A DNA stretch of 64,000 nucleotides from assembly GCF_017426725.1 (NCBI RefSeq), contig NZ_JAERMS010000010.1:1-64000 (forward strand). The letters run 5' to 3'. Origin of the DNA: Prevotella illustrans. GTDB lineage: Bacteria > Bacteroidota > Bacteroidia > Bacteroidales > Bacteroidaceae. This document shows positions 52,381 through 61,019 of this stretch, piece by piece. The notes below the pieces were generated by a model, which was given only the letters and a program-made list of their open reading frames with translations, made no database searches and was not told where the DNA came from. Each line of letters begins with the position of its first letter. Position 1 is the first letter of the stretch. A program made the translations under genes and the position numbers.

Positions 52381-52554
52381 TCATTCACTTTTTGCGAGTT
52401 CCTTTGCAGAAACAGTCGTAACCAGCCCGTTTTCATCGGCTATCACGATGTCTTCGCCTTTGAGCACTTTCTCGTGAATCATCTTCTGACGCGCGATTTT
52501 CATGCCATCTATCATCTTGCGTGCAAATTCGCTGTATCGTTCCTTATTTTCCAT
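52381..52554 (-). CDS. Small conserved-looking hypothetical protein (57 aa)
   Basis: A complete 57-codon frame starting MENKERYSEFARKMIDGMKI and ending in VSAKELAKSE with TGA at 52383-52381. It is rich in charged residues, with an amphipathic helix (about 5-35) and a short beta-like stretch (DIVIADENGLVTTVSA), giving a small soluble cytoplasmic protein. It lies 102 bp after murF-alr on the same strand and has its own hairpin terminator. I recall similar small proteins in Prevotella and Bacteroides, with no known function. Confidence 0.65.
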   Translation of the reverse strand: MENKERYSEFARKMIDGMKIARQKMIHEKVLKGEDIVIADENGLVTTVSAKELAKSE

Positions 52555-52656
52555 AATCGCTTATTTTTGAGAATAAAGTTTCATCATATACAACCGTGTC
52601 TCTGCCTATACCGCCCTCTGCCACAACAGCCTGTGCCATATACTCAACTGATATTT

Positions 52657-55131
52657 TTAATCTTGATAATACACGCGCCTGACACGATTGCTTATCCCCG
52701 TCATCACTTCGTAAGGTATTGTTTCCAGCAAATCACTAAGGACGGTGACGGGCAATTCCGGGCCAAAGATTTCGACCATATCCCCTTCTTTACAATCTAT
52801 GCCCGTGACATCAATCATGCAGACATCCATACAGATGTTACCGACATACTGCGCTTGCTTGCCATTGACCAGACAATAGCCCTTGCGGTTGCCCAATCTA
52901 CGGTTCAGGCCGTCGGCGTAGCCGATAGGAATGGCTGCTATCAAGCTATCCTTGTCTAAAACCGTACGGCGGCTATAGCCTATACTATCGCCTGCCGGAA
53001 CATGGCGCAACTGCAAAATCGTTGTCTTCAAGGCCGAAATCGTATGTATTGTTTGGTTGTTACGCGGATTGATTCCATAAAGCCCCAGCCCCAGCCGACA
53101 CATATCCAACTGACGCTCCGGGAAATGCTCAATGCCCGCAGAGTTATCAATATGGCGCAGTATGTTATGACTAAAAGCCTGTTGGAGTTGCCGGCTTCCT
53201 TGATCGAAAAGTTCAAACTGCCGTGTGGAGAACGCGTCGAAGCCATCATCATCGCTACCAACGAAATGACTGAACACCGAGCGAGGAATAATGGCGTTCT
53301 GACGTTTCAGTCTTCGAATAAGCTCTTCCATGTCGTGCTTAGGATCAAAGCCTAAGCGATGCATGCCCGTATCAAGTTTAATATGCACCGGATAATCCGT
53401 GACACCTTCTTTCTCAGCCGCTTTCACAAGTGCTTCGAGCAATCGGAAGCTGTACACTTCCGGTTCAAGGTCGTAGTCAAACATCGTTTTAAAGGCCGAC
53501 ATCTCAGGATTCATGATCATGATATTACCGGTAATACCGTTTTTCCGCAGAGTTACGCCCTCGTCGGCCACGGCCACGGCCAAATAGTCTACCTGATGAT
53601 CCTGCAAGGTTTTGGCTATCTCAACGCTTCCGGCACCGTAAGCGTCGGCTTTTATCATGCAAACGAGTTTGGTTCCGGGCTTCATCATGTCGCGATAATA
53701 GTTCAGATTGTCGACCACGGCATTGAGATTCACCTCCAAGACCGTCTCATGCACCTTACGAACCAAGTTTTCTGTTATCCGGTCAAAGCCAAACTGCCGT
53801 GCGCCCTTGATTAAAATAACCTCATCGCGCAAGGAACGGAAGACCTCACTTTGCAGAAAACTCTCAACCGTTTTGAAGAAGAACTTCTCGCTTATCTTTA
53901 TCAAATCGGCGTGGGAAAACAAATCCGCTCCGATACCGATAAACTTTTCGACCCCTCGTTCTATCGCCAGCTTGCTCACTTCTCCATACAGGCTTTCGCC
54001 CGATTGGCCACTCTGATAGATATCGCTCAATATCAATGTGCGCCTTCGGCCTTTATGATCAGGACGGCGGTTCATAAAATCGAGCGCGATATCGAGCGAC
54101 TTGATATCCGAATTATAACTATCATTAATCAAAGTACACCCGTGTTGTCCTTCTTTTACCTCTAATCGCATGGCAACAGGTTCCAATCGGGCCATCCGTT
54201 CTGCCAGCACGTCGGGCGTCACATCCAACTGCAGGGCTACCGTTGCGGCCACCACGCTGTTCTCTATCGAGGCAGAGTCAATGAACGGAATGGTGTATTG
54301 CCCCCGAAGATGGTTCTTAAACGTATAATCGACCACCGTCCGCAAGCCTTCGATATGGATATGAACATACATAGGTGCCTTATCGTCCTTGCTCGACCAC
54401 GCCAGCAACTCGCCTTTCAGCGTGGATTCCGACACACAACGACGAATCGTATCATCGTCCATGCAATAGACAATGACATCCGATTCATAAAACAAACGCA
54501 GTTTTTCTTTGCATTTGGCTTCTTTCGATGCAAAATTTTCCTGATGAGCACTTCCCACATTGGTCAGCACCCCGATTGTCGGCTGAATGATTGTCTGCAA
54601 GGCCGGCATTTCACCGGGCCGGCTGATGCCTGCCTCAAATATGCCCACCTGCGTGTCTTCCTTCAACAGCCAGACGCTCAAAGGCACACCAATCTGTGAA
54701 TTGTAGCTACGCGGACTTCTGATAACGATTTTATCCGGAGAAATCAACTGGTAGAGCCATTCCTTTACGACGGTCTTACCATTGCTCCCTGTTATACCTA
54801 CAATCGGGATATCATACTCGTCGCGATGACGCTCGGCCAGCCGTTGCAAAGCCTTCAGCGTATCGGCTACTCTCAGAAAATTAGCCTCCGGATAATTCAC
54901 TTCATAAGAAAGAGGAACCTGTTCTACGACAAAGTTCCTCACTCCACGCCGATAAAGATCGGCTATATAATTATGTCCGTCATTACGTTCTGATGTCAAC
55001 GCAAAAAACAAAGTTTCTTCGGGGAAACACAGAGAGCGGCTATCTGTCAACAAAAAGGCTATATTAGCGTCTCTATGTCCAAAACGACGCGCACCGACAA
55101 GTGTGGTGATTTTTTCAATCGTATATGTCAT
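52657..55131 (-). CDS. murF-alr: Bifunctional MurF (UDP-MurNAc-tripeptide:D-Ala-D-Ala ligase)/alanine racemase
   Basis: 824 aa fusion. The MurF half (about 1-455) has the ATP-binding loop GSNGKT at 115-120, GTNVGSAH-like VLTNVGSAHQENF and LINDSYNSDIKSLDIALDFM. The racemase half (about 460-824) has the PLP lysine Lys494 in CMIKADAYG, KLDTGMHRLGF, and C-terminal YADGLNR and NICMDVCMIDVTG. The fusion makes D-Ala and joins D-Ala-D-Ala to the peptidoglycan precursor; it is common in Bacteroidetes. Promoter at 55221-55252. Confidence 0.95.
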   Translation of the reverse strand: MTYTIEKITTLVGARRFGHRDANIAFLLTDSRSLCFPEETLFFALTSERNDGHNYIADLYRRGVRNFVVEQVPLSYEVNYPEANFLRVADTLKALQRLAERHRDEYDIPIVGITGSNGKTVVKEWLYQLISPDKIVIRSPRSYNSQIGVPLSVWLLKEDTQVGIFEAGISRPGEMPALQTIIQPTIGVLTNVGSAHQENFASKEAKCKEKLRLFYESDVIVYCMDDDTIRRCVSESTLKGELLAWSSKDDKAPMYVHIHIEGLRTVVDYTFKNHLRGQYTIPFIDSASIENSVVAATVALQLDVTPDVLAERMARLEPVAMRLEVKEGQHGCTLINDSYNSDIKSLDIALDFMNRRPDHKGRRRTLILSDIYQSGQSGESLYGEVSKLAIERGVEKFIGIGADLFSHADLIKISEKFFFKTVESFLQSEVFRSLRDEVILIKGARQFGFDRITENLVRKVHETVLEVNLNAVVDNLNYYRDMMKPGTKLVCMIKADAYGAGSVEIAKTLQDHQVDYLAVAVADEGVTLRKNGITGNIMIMNPEMSAFKTMFDYDLEPEVYSFRLLEALVKAAEKEGVTDYPVHIKLDTGMHRLGFDPKHDMEELIRRLKRQNAIIPRSVFSHFVGSDDDGFDAFSTRQFELFDQGSRQLQQAFSHNILRHIDNSAGIEHFPERQLDMCRLGLGLYGINPRNNQTIHTISALKTTILQLRHVPAGDSIGYSRRTVLDKDSLIAAIPIGYADGLNRRLGNRKGYCLVNGKQAQYVGNICMDVCMIDVTGIDCKEGDMVEIFGPELPVTVLSDLLETIPYEVMTGISNRVRRVYYQD

Positions 55132-55220
55132 CGTTCTATCATGTTAAATATCGTAAGCGGAAATAGACAGAGAAGCACGACAGGCCCCTATCCGAATAGC
55201 AAACCCTTGCTTACCACTTG

Positions 55221-55252
55221 CAAAGATACTTCAACCTAAAGAAACGACCAAA
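55221..55252 (-). promoter_or_regulatory. murF-alr promoter
   Basis: Minus strand: TTTG (55252-55249), 20 bp, TATCTTTG (55228-55221), an exact consensus match, 89 nt upstream of the start codon. It lies between the gene and the end of the 97-aa gene. Confidence 0.78.
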
Positions 55253-55273
55253 GAAATATTATAAAAATCAGAA

Positions 55274-55567
55274 TCAACTTTCGACGATACGTATATTCTT
55301 TCCTTCTACCTGAACAAACCCCGCTTCACGGGCCTTGCCCAATAAGTAAAGCGCCTTCTTATAAGAACAACCATACTTATTTTTCAAGCTCACCAAAAAT
55401 GTTGTTCTTGAAAGTTCAACGGTTTTCCGCTCCCGAAAAATGACTTCAATTCTCTTTTTCAGTTCATCGGGATGAAAGCTGATACGTTTTTGGTAAGAAT
55501 AATTGACGATGGCAATGGCCAATAACGCAATAACAGCACCGATAATCAACAAGGTAATCTGACTCAT
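55274..55567 (-). CDS. Small membrane-anchored protein of unknown function
   Basis: 97 aa. One N-terminal transmembrane helix (about 4-23, ITLLIIGAVIALLAIAIVNY), then a basic helical domain (SFHPDELKKRIEVIFRERK, FLVSLKNKYGCSYKKALYLL) that has a winged-helix-like predicted order and ends in IRIVES. I do not recognise the family. A -7-like element CAAATATA (55611-55618, TATATTTG on the minus strand) lies upstream. Confidence 0.6.
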   Translation of the reverse strand: MSQITLLIIGAVIALLAIAIVNYSYQKRISFHPDELKKRIEVIFRERKTVELSRTTFLVSLKNKYGCSYKKALYLLGKAREAGFVQVEGKNIRIVES

Positions 55568-55742
55568 AACGCTTGATTTAATAAGGTTAATAACTTAATA
55601 TAATATATCGCAAATATACAATATTTTCCAAGAGTCTGTTATTTAGATGGCCCTTTTTAATGTTTTTTCTTTAAAAAGCACTAAAAACTATCCTATTTAA
55701 ATATTACCCTCACTTTTTGGTATAACGAGTTGAATTATTCAC

Positions 55743-55750
55743 TATATTTG
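55743..55750 (+). promoter_or_regulatory. -7 promoter element of the SLC13 transporter gene
   Basis: TATATTTG fits TAnnTTTG, 38 nt before the start codon. TTTG at 55716-55719 is 23 bp upstream, a little far for the -33 box. Confidence 0.5.
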
Positions 55751-55788
55751 CTGCATCCGAATTATATCATGATTTAACTATCAAACCT

Positions 55789-57348
55789 ATGAATGACATT
55801 CAAGTAAAAAGGATCTCTCCCGAGGAGGAACAGACCACAATCAATCCCAATTCGAGATTCGACCGCAACCGCCGCTATGCCGGTGCCGTCTTCGGCCCCA
55901 TCTGCGCCTTATTAGTTTGGATAACCCCTATCAACGGTCTCACGCCCGAAGCTCACAAGCTACTGGCCGTCATGACCCTCGTCGCGCTATGGTGGATTAC
56001 CGAACCGATTCCCATTCCCGTGACCTCGTTGCTCGGCCCTACTCTCTGTGTCGTATGCGGCGTTGTCAAGATGAAAGAGGCTTTCGCCGCTTTTGCCAAC
56101 CCGATGATCTTCCTGTTCATGGGTGGCTTCATGATAGCCAAGGCCATGATGGTTCACGGGCTCGACAAGCGCATAGCCTACGGCATTATTTCCATGAAAT
56201 GGGTGGGCGACAGTCCCCGCAAGATATTCTTAGCCATAGGTTTGGCCTGTATGCTTTGTTCCGGATGGATCAGCAATACGGCCACGGCCGCCATGATGTT
56301 TCCCATTGCGCTCGGTCTGCTTGAGGCTATCCGCGAAATGATGGCTGCCAACGGCAAAGAGATAGACCTTAAAACATACAAATACGCGACCGGTCTGATG
56401 CTGATGACCGCATACGCCTGTTCCATCGGAGGGGTCTTAACACCCATCGGAACACCACCTAATATCATTATGCTCGGCTTTTTGAGCGAAATGAGCGATA
56501 TTCATATTTCATTTTTCCAATGGATGGTATGGGGATTCGTTGCCATGGTGTGCTATTTTATCATTGCCTATATCGTTCTTTCCAAGATGTTTCCCGCCGA
56601 CGTGGAGCATATTGAAGGCGCGCAAGCTTTTATCGGACAGAAGAAAAAAGAGTTGGGTCAATGGACGCAGGCGCAGAAGAACACGCTCACGGCCTTTATC
56701 GTGGCCGTTGTATTATGGGTCACTCCGGGGTTTCTCAGTATCTTTTTCGGAACGGAAAGCGATATTCTGAAAGGCTACAACAAGCTCTTCCCCGAGGCCG
56801 TCGTTGCCATGGTAGGTGCCTTGTTGCTCTTTTTCTTGCCTGTCAATCTGAAGAAAGGCTGGATGACACTGCGCTGGAAAGACGCCGTGGCGGGCGTAGA
56901 ATGGGGAACGTTATTGCTCTTCGGCGGCGGACTGGCCATGGGCGGCATGATGTATAGCACAGGTCTCTCGGCCTGGATCGGCAATCAAATCATTTCCATC
57001 ATGGGTGGCCGGCCTTCCGAACTTATCCTCGTTGCGGTGTTCTGTGTCATGGCTTTGCTACTGTCGGAGCTTACATCCCACACGGCAGCCACCAACATGA
57101 TAGGTCCGTTGGCCATCGGCGCGGCCGTCTCCGCGGGTTTCAGCCCCATTCCGGTAGCCGTCGGCGTAGCTCTTTCCGCTTCATTGGGCTTCATGCTTCC
57201 CGTCTCTACTCCACCCAACGCCATCGTCTATGCCAGTGGTTATATTCCCATCACCAAGATGATCAAGACCGGCGTCTATATCGACGTTATCGGAATAGCC
57301 GCCGTCACCATACCTGTCGTGCTCTACTTGGTCAATATGATCGTGTAG
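55789..57348 (+). CDS. SLC13/DASS-family sodium-coupled anion (dicarboxylate) transporter
   Basis: 519 aa inner-membrane protein with about 11-12 hydrophobic segments. The two sodium/substrate repeats are present: SNTATAAMM with TPIGTPPN in the first half and TSHTAATNM with PVSTPPNAI in the second, the latter being the SNT-type motif with His in place of Asn. The N-terminus has WWITEPIPIPVTSLLGP. It probably takes up succinate, malate, fumarate or related anions; the motif changes leave sulfate possible. Monocistronic. Confidence 0.92.
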   Translation: MNDIQVKRISPEEEQTTINPNSRFDRNRRYAGAVFGPICALLVWITPINGLTPEAHKLLAVMTLVALWWITEPIPIPVTSLLGPTLCVVCGVVKMKEAFAAFANPMIFLFMGGFMIAKAMMVHGLDKRIAYGIISMKWVGDSPRKIFLAIGLACMLCSGWISNTATAAMMFPIALGLLEAIREMMAANGKEIDLKTYKYATGLMLMTAYACSIGGVLTPIGTPPNIIMLGFLSEMSDIHISFFQWMVWGFVAMVCYFIIAYIVLSKMFPADVEHIEGAQAFIGQKKKELGQWTQAQKNTLTAFIVAVVLWVTPGFLSIFFGTESDILKGYNKLFPEAVVAMVGALLLFFLPVNLKKGWMTLRWKDAVAGVEWGTLLLFGGGLAMGGMMYSTGLSAWIGNQIISIMGGRPSELILVAVFCVMALLLSELTSHTAATNMIGPLAIGAAVSAGFSPIPVAVGVALSASLGFMLPVSTPPNAIVYASGYIPITKMIKTGVYIDVIGIAAVTIPVVLYLVNMIV

Positions 57349-57382
57349 CGATTCCAACTAAGGGCTTATGTCACCCCACATG

Positions 57383-57428
57383 AAAAAGGCTTACACCGTT
57401 TTCGTTTCAAAACCGTGTAAGCCTTTTC
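57383..57428. terminator. Bidirectional terminator between SLC13 and GSCFA genes
   Basis: AAAAAGGCTTACACCG pairs with CGTGTAAGCCTTTT (13 bp) around GTTTTC...AAAAC. A-rich and T-rich flanks let it serve both convergent transcripts. Confidence 0.82.
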
Positions 57429-57437
57429 TCCCATAAG

Positions 57438-58265
57438 CTATTTCCCTACCGCATACTTTGCCTCAAACGCTTTCAATCTCGATTCCGCATCCGCTCGAAA
57501 TTTTCGGTATTCCTCCGAGTCGGGATTAAAAGGCTTATGGCCCAACGCGTCCTTTATCGGTTTCCATTCGGCGATAAAAGTATTGGCCACATCGTCAAAA
57601 TAGGCCTCGGCAAAGCGTTCCCAGATATATTCTACGGCTTGGGCGGACGGATGAAGCATATCCGCGTCGTAGAAACGGTAGTCGCGCAACTCATCGCATA
57701 CAAGTTCGTAGGCGGGGAAATAGCTCACTACTTGATTATGTATAGAGAGCTTGCACAACCTGTCGACCGCCAGCAACAGCGTCGCCTTGCTCAACCGGCT
57801 TTCATGATAGCCATACTTGCGATAACGAATGGGGCTTACCGTCATCACGACCCGTACATTCGCGTTACGTTGAAGCAGTCTGTCTACAGCGGATCGCAAC
57901 GCTTCCACGCACTCATCAACCGTCAGTTCGCGTTCCGTGAAGAGCTGTTGTGGTCGCTTATTGCAGTTATCTACAATTTCGCCCGTTTCATTCAACACGT
58001 AAACATGATTTGTCCCAAGCGTTATAAACACCACATCAAACGGCGGCTGCGCTTCGTCGGCAGTCAACCGGACTATCTCATGCTGTACGCTGACCGGATT
58101 ATACATCACGCCAGAAGGATTAACTTGCACACGAAAACGCTCTTCCGAAAAACGCCGGCCGATGTTTCCCGCAAAGCAACTGCCCACAAACAACAATCGG
58201 TGGGCAGGTTTTATCTTCCAAGAAGAAACAGGAATGTCTACGATTGTTCTGAATTCCACGAGCAA
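57438..58265 (-). CDS. GSCFA-domain protein (SGNH-like)
   Basis: 275 aa. The family name motif GSCFA is at 28-32 in LLFVGSCFAGNIG, with VVFITLGTNHVYVL and VRVVMTVSPIRYRK, FYDADMLHPSAQAVEYIW, giving the Ser, Asn and Asp-x-x-His positions of an SGNH-type hydrolase. GSCFA proteins are uncharacterised but often near surface-glycan genes. It lies 18 bp after fkp on the same strand and is probably co-transcribed. Confidence 0.88.
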   Translation of the reverse strand: MLVEFRTIVDIPVSSWKIKPAHRLLFVGSCFAGNIGRRFSEERFRVQVNPSGVMYNPVSVQHEIVRLTADEAQPPFDVVFITLGTNHVYVLNETGEIVDNCNKRPQQLFTERELTVDECVEALRSAVDRLLQRNANVRVVMTVSPIRYRKYGYHESRLSKATLLLAVDRLCKLSIHNQVVSYFPAYELVCDELRDYRFYDADMLHPSAQAVEYIWERFAEAYFDDVANTFIAEWKPIKDALGHKPFNPDSEEYRKFRADAESRLKAFEAKYAVGK

Positions 58266-58283
58266 TCTCCTTTTAATAATATA

Positions 58284-61019
58284 TTAAGAACGGCTGACTT
58301 GGAGTCCGGTCTTGCTTAATTGCAAATCTACAAAACGTGCATTGGGACTCTCATGGTCGGTCTGCAGCCGTTGTTTGATACGTGCGGCCGCATCGGGATC
58401 CTTCGCAATCATGTAGAGATAACCGCCTCCGCCCGCACCCGGCAACTTATACCCTAAGCACAAATCATCTACCAAAGCCGTCAATCGGTCTACAGAAGCC
58501 GGATTCGTTCCGCTATCCAACAGCTGATTAAGCTGCCACGACTTACGGACAAGCTGTCCCATCAACGCAAAATCCTGACGAACGATGGCATCATACATAT
58601 CAAGCGCATGCTGCTTCATTACCGATAGTAATTCTAGTTGCTCATGTTGATTGAGGAACATCCTACGCACGATCTGGCTCAAGATATCCTTAGCCGTGCG
58701 AGTAATGCCCGTATAATAGAGCAAATGACAAGGCGCGTATTCCTGTCCGGTAAACATCTCCGTTGGCAGAAACTTCACCATAGGCTCTTGTGAGAATCCT
58801 TTGCCGGTCTGCAACAACTTGATTCCGGGCAGTAAACCGCCAAACTGATCTTGCCATCCACCACCCGTCGTGAGTAATTGCTCCAATACGAGCGTGCGTT
58901 GCCCTATCTCGTTCTTATCCCACGATAAGCCACAGAAATCATTGAGTGCTCCTAATACCGTAGCGGCAAGAATGGAACTCGTACCTAAACCGCTGCCCGC
59001 GGGAATCGCCGAGAGCATGGTCAACTCGATACCACAACCAAATTCCTCAAGCTGAGCTGAAAGACTGGGATAGTCTATCGAAGAGAAACCGGGCTGAAAG
59101 CCTGACAACACCAAAGCCGCTTTGGGAATGGAGAATGGGCTGCCCACTTTATTGAAGTCAGCCAGTTGCTCATAGGTAGTAATTTCTTCGGCCGAGCCCA
59201 GATCAATACTGCGCAGAATAATCTTCCGTTCTTTGCAGGGCTTCACGTATGTCTGCAATGGAGGCTGCCCGTTTAATTCAATAGCAAGATTAACAACATT
59301 ACCACCCTCCGTCAGACAATAAGGTGGCGTATCGGTCCATCCACCCGCCAAATCAATTCTCACCGGACTTCTTCCCCACACAATCTGATCTGCATATACA
59401 TTCATGTGGGGTGTTTGCTTCATTTCCAGTGCTCTACGGGTCAGCCCTTCACGCAACAAGCCGAAGGCCCGATCGGGCTCTCCTCGGAACATCGCATCGT
59501 GAATGCGTGTCAACAACGGTGCTTCTGCGGGCAGACGTTCAGGCATAGGTAGCTGGAATTGGGCAAACTCCTGTGCGGCATGTTCCAAATCCAGTTGATA
59601 GAATACACTATGTTCATAGTTGCTGGCCAGCCGCGGCCAGGCTTCCGCACGAAACCGCCTGCGTTGTGCTTCCAGTCGGCGAAGATTTGCATTTGCCGAT
59701 ATGTCCTCCGCACTTAGCTTTTCGGCTTCATCATATAGTTTGCGCGCATGCTCTGAAAGGTTTTGCTTCAACATATATTGCAGAACCTCACCCATGTCGG
59801 CCACCGAACGAACTACCGGAAATAGCTTTTGCTGTTGTAATGAGCCCGCGAATTTGTCATAATAACCATAAGGACGCACCACCCATGCGGTCTCATCCAA
59901 TGGCACAATGTCCACACATTGGCAGGGTTCTAAGTCCAACGCCCAGTCATTCTCGGGCACACCGGTAATGATATTCTCGCTTGTCAGCATCCAATGACGA
60001 CCAACAAAACTATTCTCAATCCAAAGATTACGGTTCTCGCCTGTAATGGCAGCCTCCGTAACGGCATTCTGTACAAAGATAGAAGGATGCGGTTTGCGCG
60101 AATGGTGCATGATTTCACGCTGGTCGTTCACCAGATTCTGAATGGCCAACGTTGAGGAAAGCAGTTCTCTACTCGTACCAAAATGATAAAACTCACCGCC
60201 CGGCAAAGGCAGAACTGCCACTTTCAGATCGGCCATTTCAGGGTCGGGCAACGACGGATGGCTACCCAGCGCACAGCCAAAAGTGCCGTAAAGGTCGTAT
60301 TCCCGATATTCTCCCGAAGGTGTTTTCGACTTTCGGGCCAATGCCGTCATGGCCTTATCACTCAACAACCACACGCCGATATCCGTCAGATAATAATGGT
60401 CTTTCTGCAGATTGCTCAACGTTTCAACCGAAGGCTTCTGCAACATACACTCCATTTCAGTAGGGTGCTCACGCGACGACACGAAGACGCCATGATTTTG
60501 TGCAATCTCCGGCCCCAGCCAAAGTCCGTAACACACGATGTCCACATCGTCAGGGATAGGCTGTAAAGGCTGTGTGGCCCGTATATATACATCGCCACTG
60601 ACAATCATCACGTTCAGATGACGAGGCGCCGCATTGAGAATCTTCTCGTAAAGCGGCACTTGTAACGATAACAAATTCTGCGAAAGGCGCTGCCCACGGG
60701 CCCAACGGAATACGGGAATGGGTGTCAATATTTTCCCCGAAGGTGCATACGACGGCAGTCTTCGGCTCTGTCCGCCGGCATGCAACAGCAGATAACGTTC
60801 TTCGGCAGACAGACAAGAAGTTTCATTCGTGTCACTCTTTTCTCCCGACAGCCCTTTGCGCTCTGCCAAATAGCGGTCTACCAACCATACGGAACCGCCT
60901 CCCGAACCTAGCTTTTGATTGACCGGATCGTGCGTACAGAACCACTCTTGGCGGTCGTACCCTGTAATATCATGGAAACATTCTACTAAATTAGGGGGAA
61001 GGGAAAGTAGTTTTTTCAT
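58284..61019 (-). CDS. fkp: Bifunctional L-fucokinase/GDP-L-fucose pyrophosphorylase
   Basis: 911 aa. The N-terminal nucleotidyltransferase domain (about 75-450) has HAGGQSRRLPSYAPSGKI; the middle is a beta-helix-like spacer; the C-terminal GHMP kinase domain (about 565-911) has the ATP loop IPAGSGLGTSS near residue 676, and LPGAGGGGYLY. It phosphorylates L-fucose and makes GDP-L-fucose for salvage fucosylation of surface polysaccharide and glycoproteins, as in Bacteroides fragilis. Its start overlaps the end of yfhO by 4 nt. Confidence 0.94.
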   Translation of the reverse strand: MKKLLSLPPNLVECFHDITGYDRQEWFCTHDPVNQKLGSGGGSVWLVDRYLAERKGLSGEKSDTNETSCLSAEERYLLLHAGGQSRRLPSYAPSGKILTPIPVFRWARGQRLSQNLLSLQVPLYEKILNAAPRHLNVMIVSGDVYIRATQPLQPIPDDVDIVCYGLWLGPEIAQNHGVFVSSREHPTEMECMLQKPSVETLSNLQKDHYYLTDIGVWLLSDKAMTALARKSKTPSGEYREYDLYGTFGCALGSHPSLPDPEMADLKVAVLPLPGGEFYHFGTSRELLSSTLAIQNLVNDQREIMHHSRKPHPSIFVQNAVTEAAITGENRNLWIENSFVGRHWMLTSENIITGVPENDWALDLEPCQCVDIVPLDETAWVVRPYGYYDKFAGSLQQQKLFPVVRSVADMGEVLQYMLKQNLSEHARKLYDEAEKLSAEDISANANLRRLEAQRRRFRAEAWPRLASNYEHSVFYQLDLEHAAQEFAQFQLPMPERLPAEAPLLTRIHDAMFRGEPDRAFGLLREGLTRRALEMKQTPHMNVYADQIVWGRSPVRIDLAGGWTDTPPYCLTEGGNVVNLAIELNGQPPLQTYVKPCKERKIILRSIDLGSAEEITTYEQLADFNKVGSPFSIPKAALVLSGFQPGFSSIDYPSLSAQLEEFGCGIELTMLSAIPAGSGLGTSSILAATVLGALNDFCGLSWDKNEIGQRTLVLEQLLTTGGGWQDQFGGLLPGIKLLQTGKGFSQEPMVKFLPTEMFTGQEYAPCHLLYYTGITRTAKDILSQIVRRMFLNQHEQLELLSVMKQHALDMYDAIVRQDFALMGQLVRKSWQLNQLLDSGTNPASVDRLTALVDDLCLGYKLPGAGGGGYLYMIAKDPDAAARIKQRLQTDHESPNARFVDLQLSKTGLQVSRS

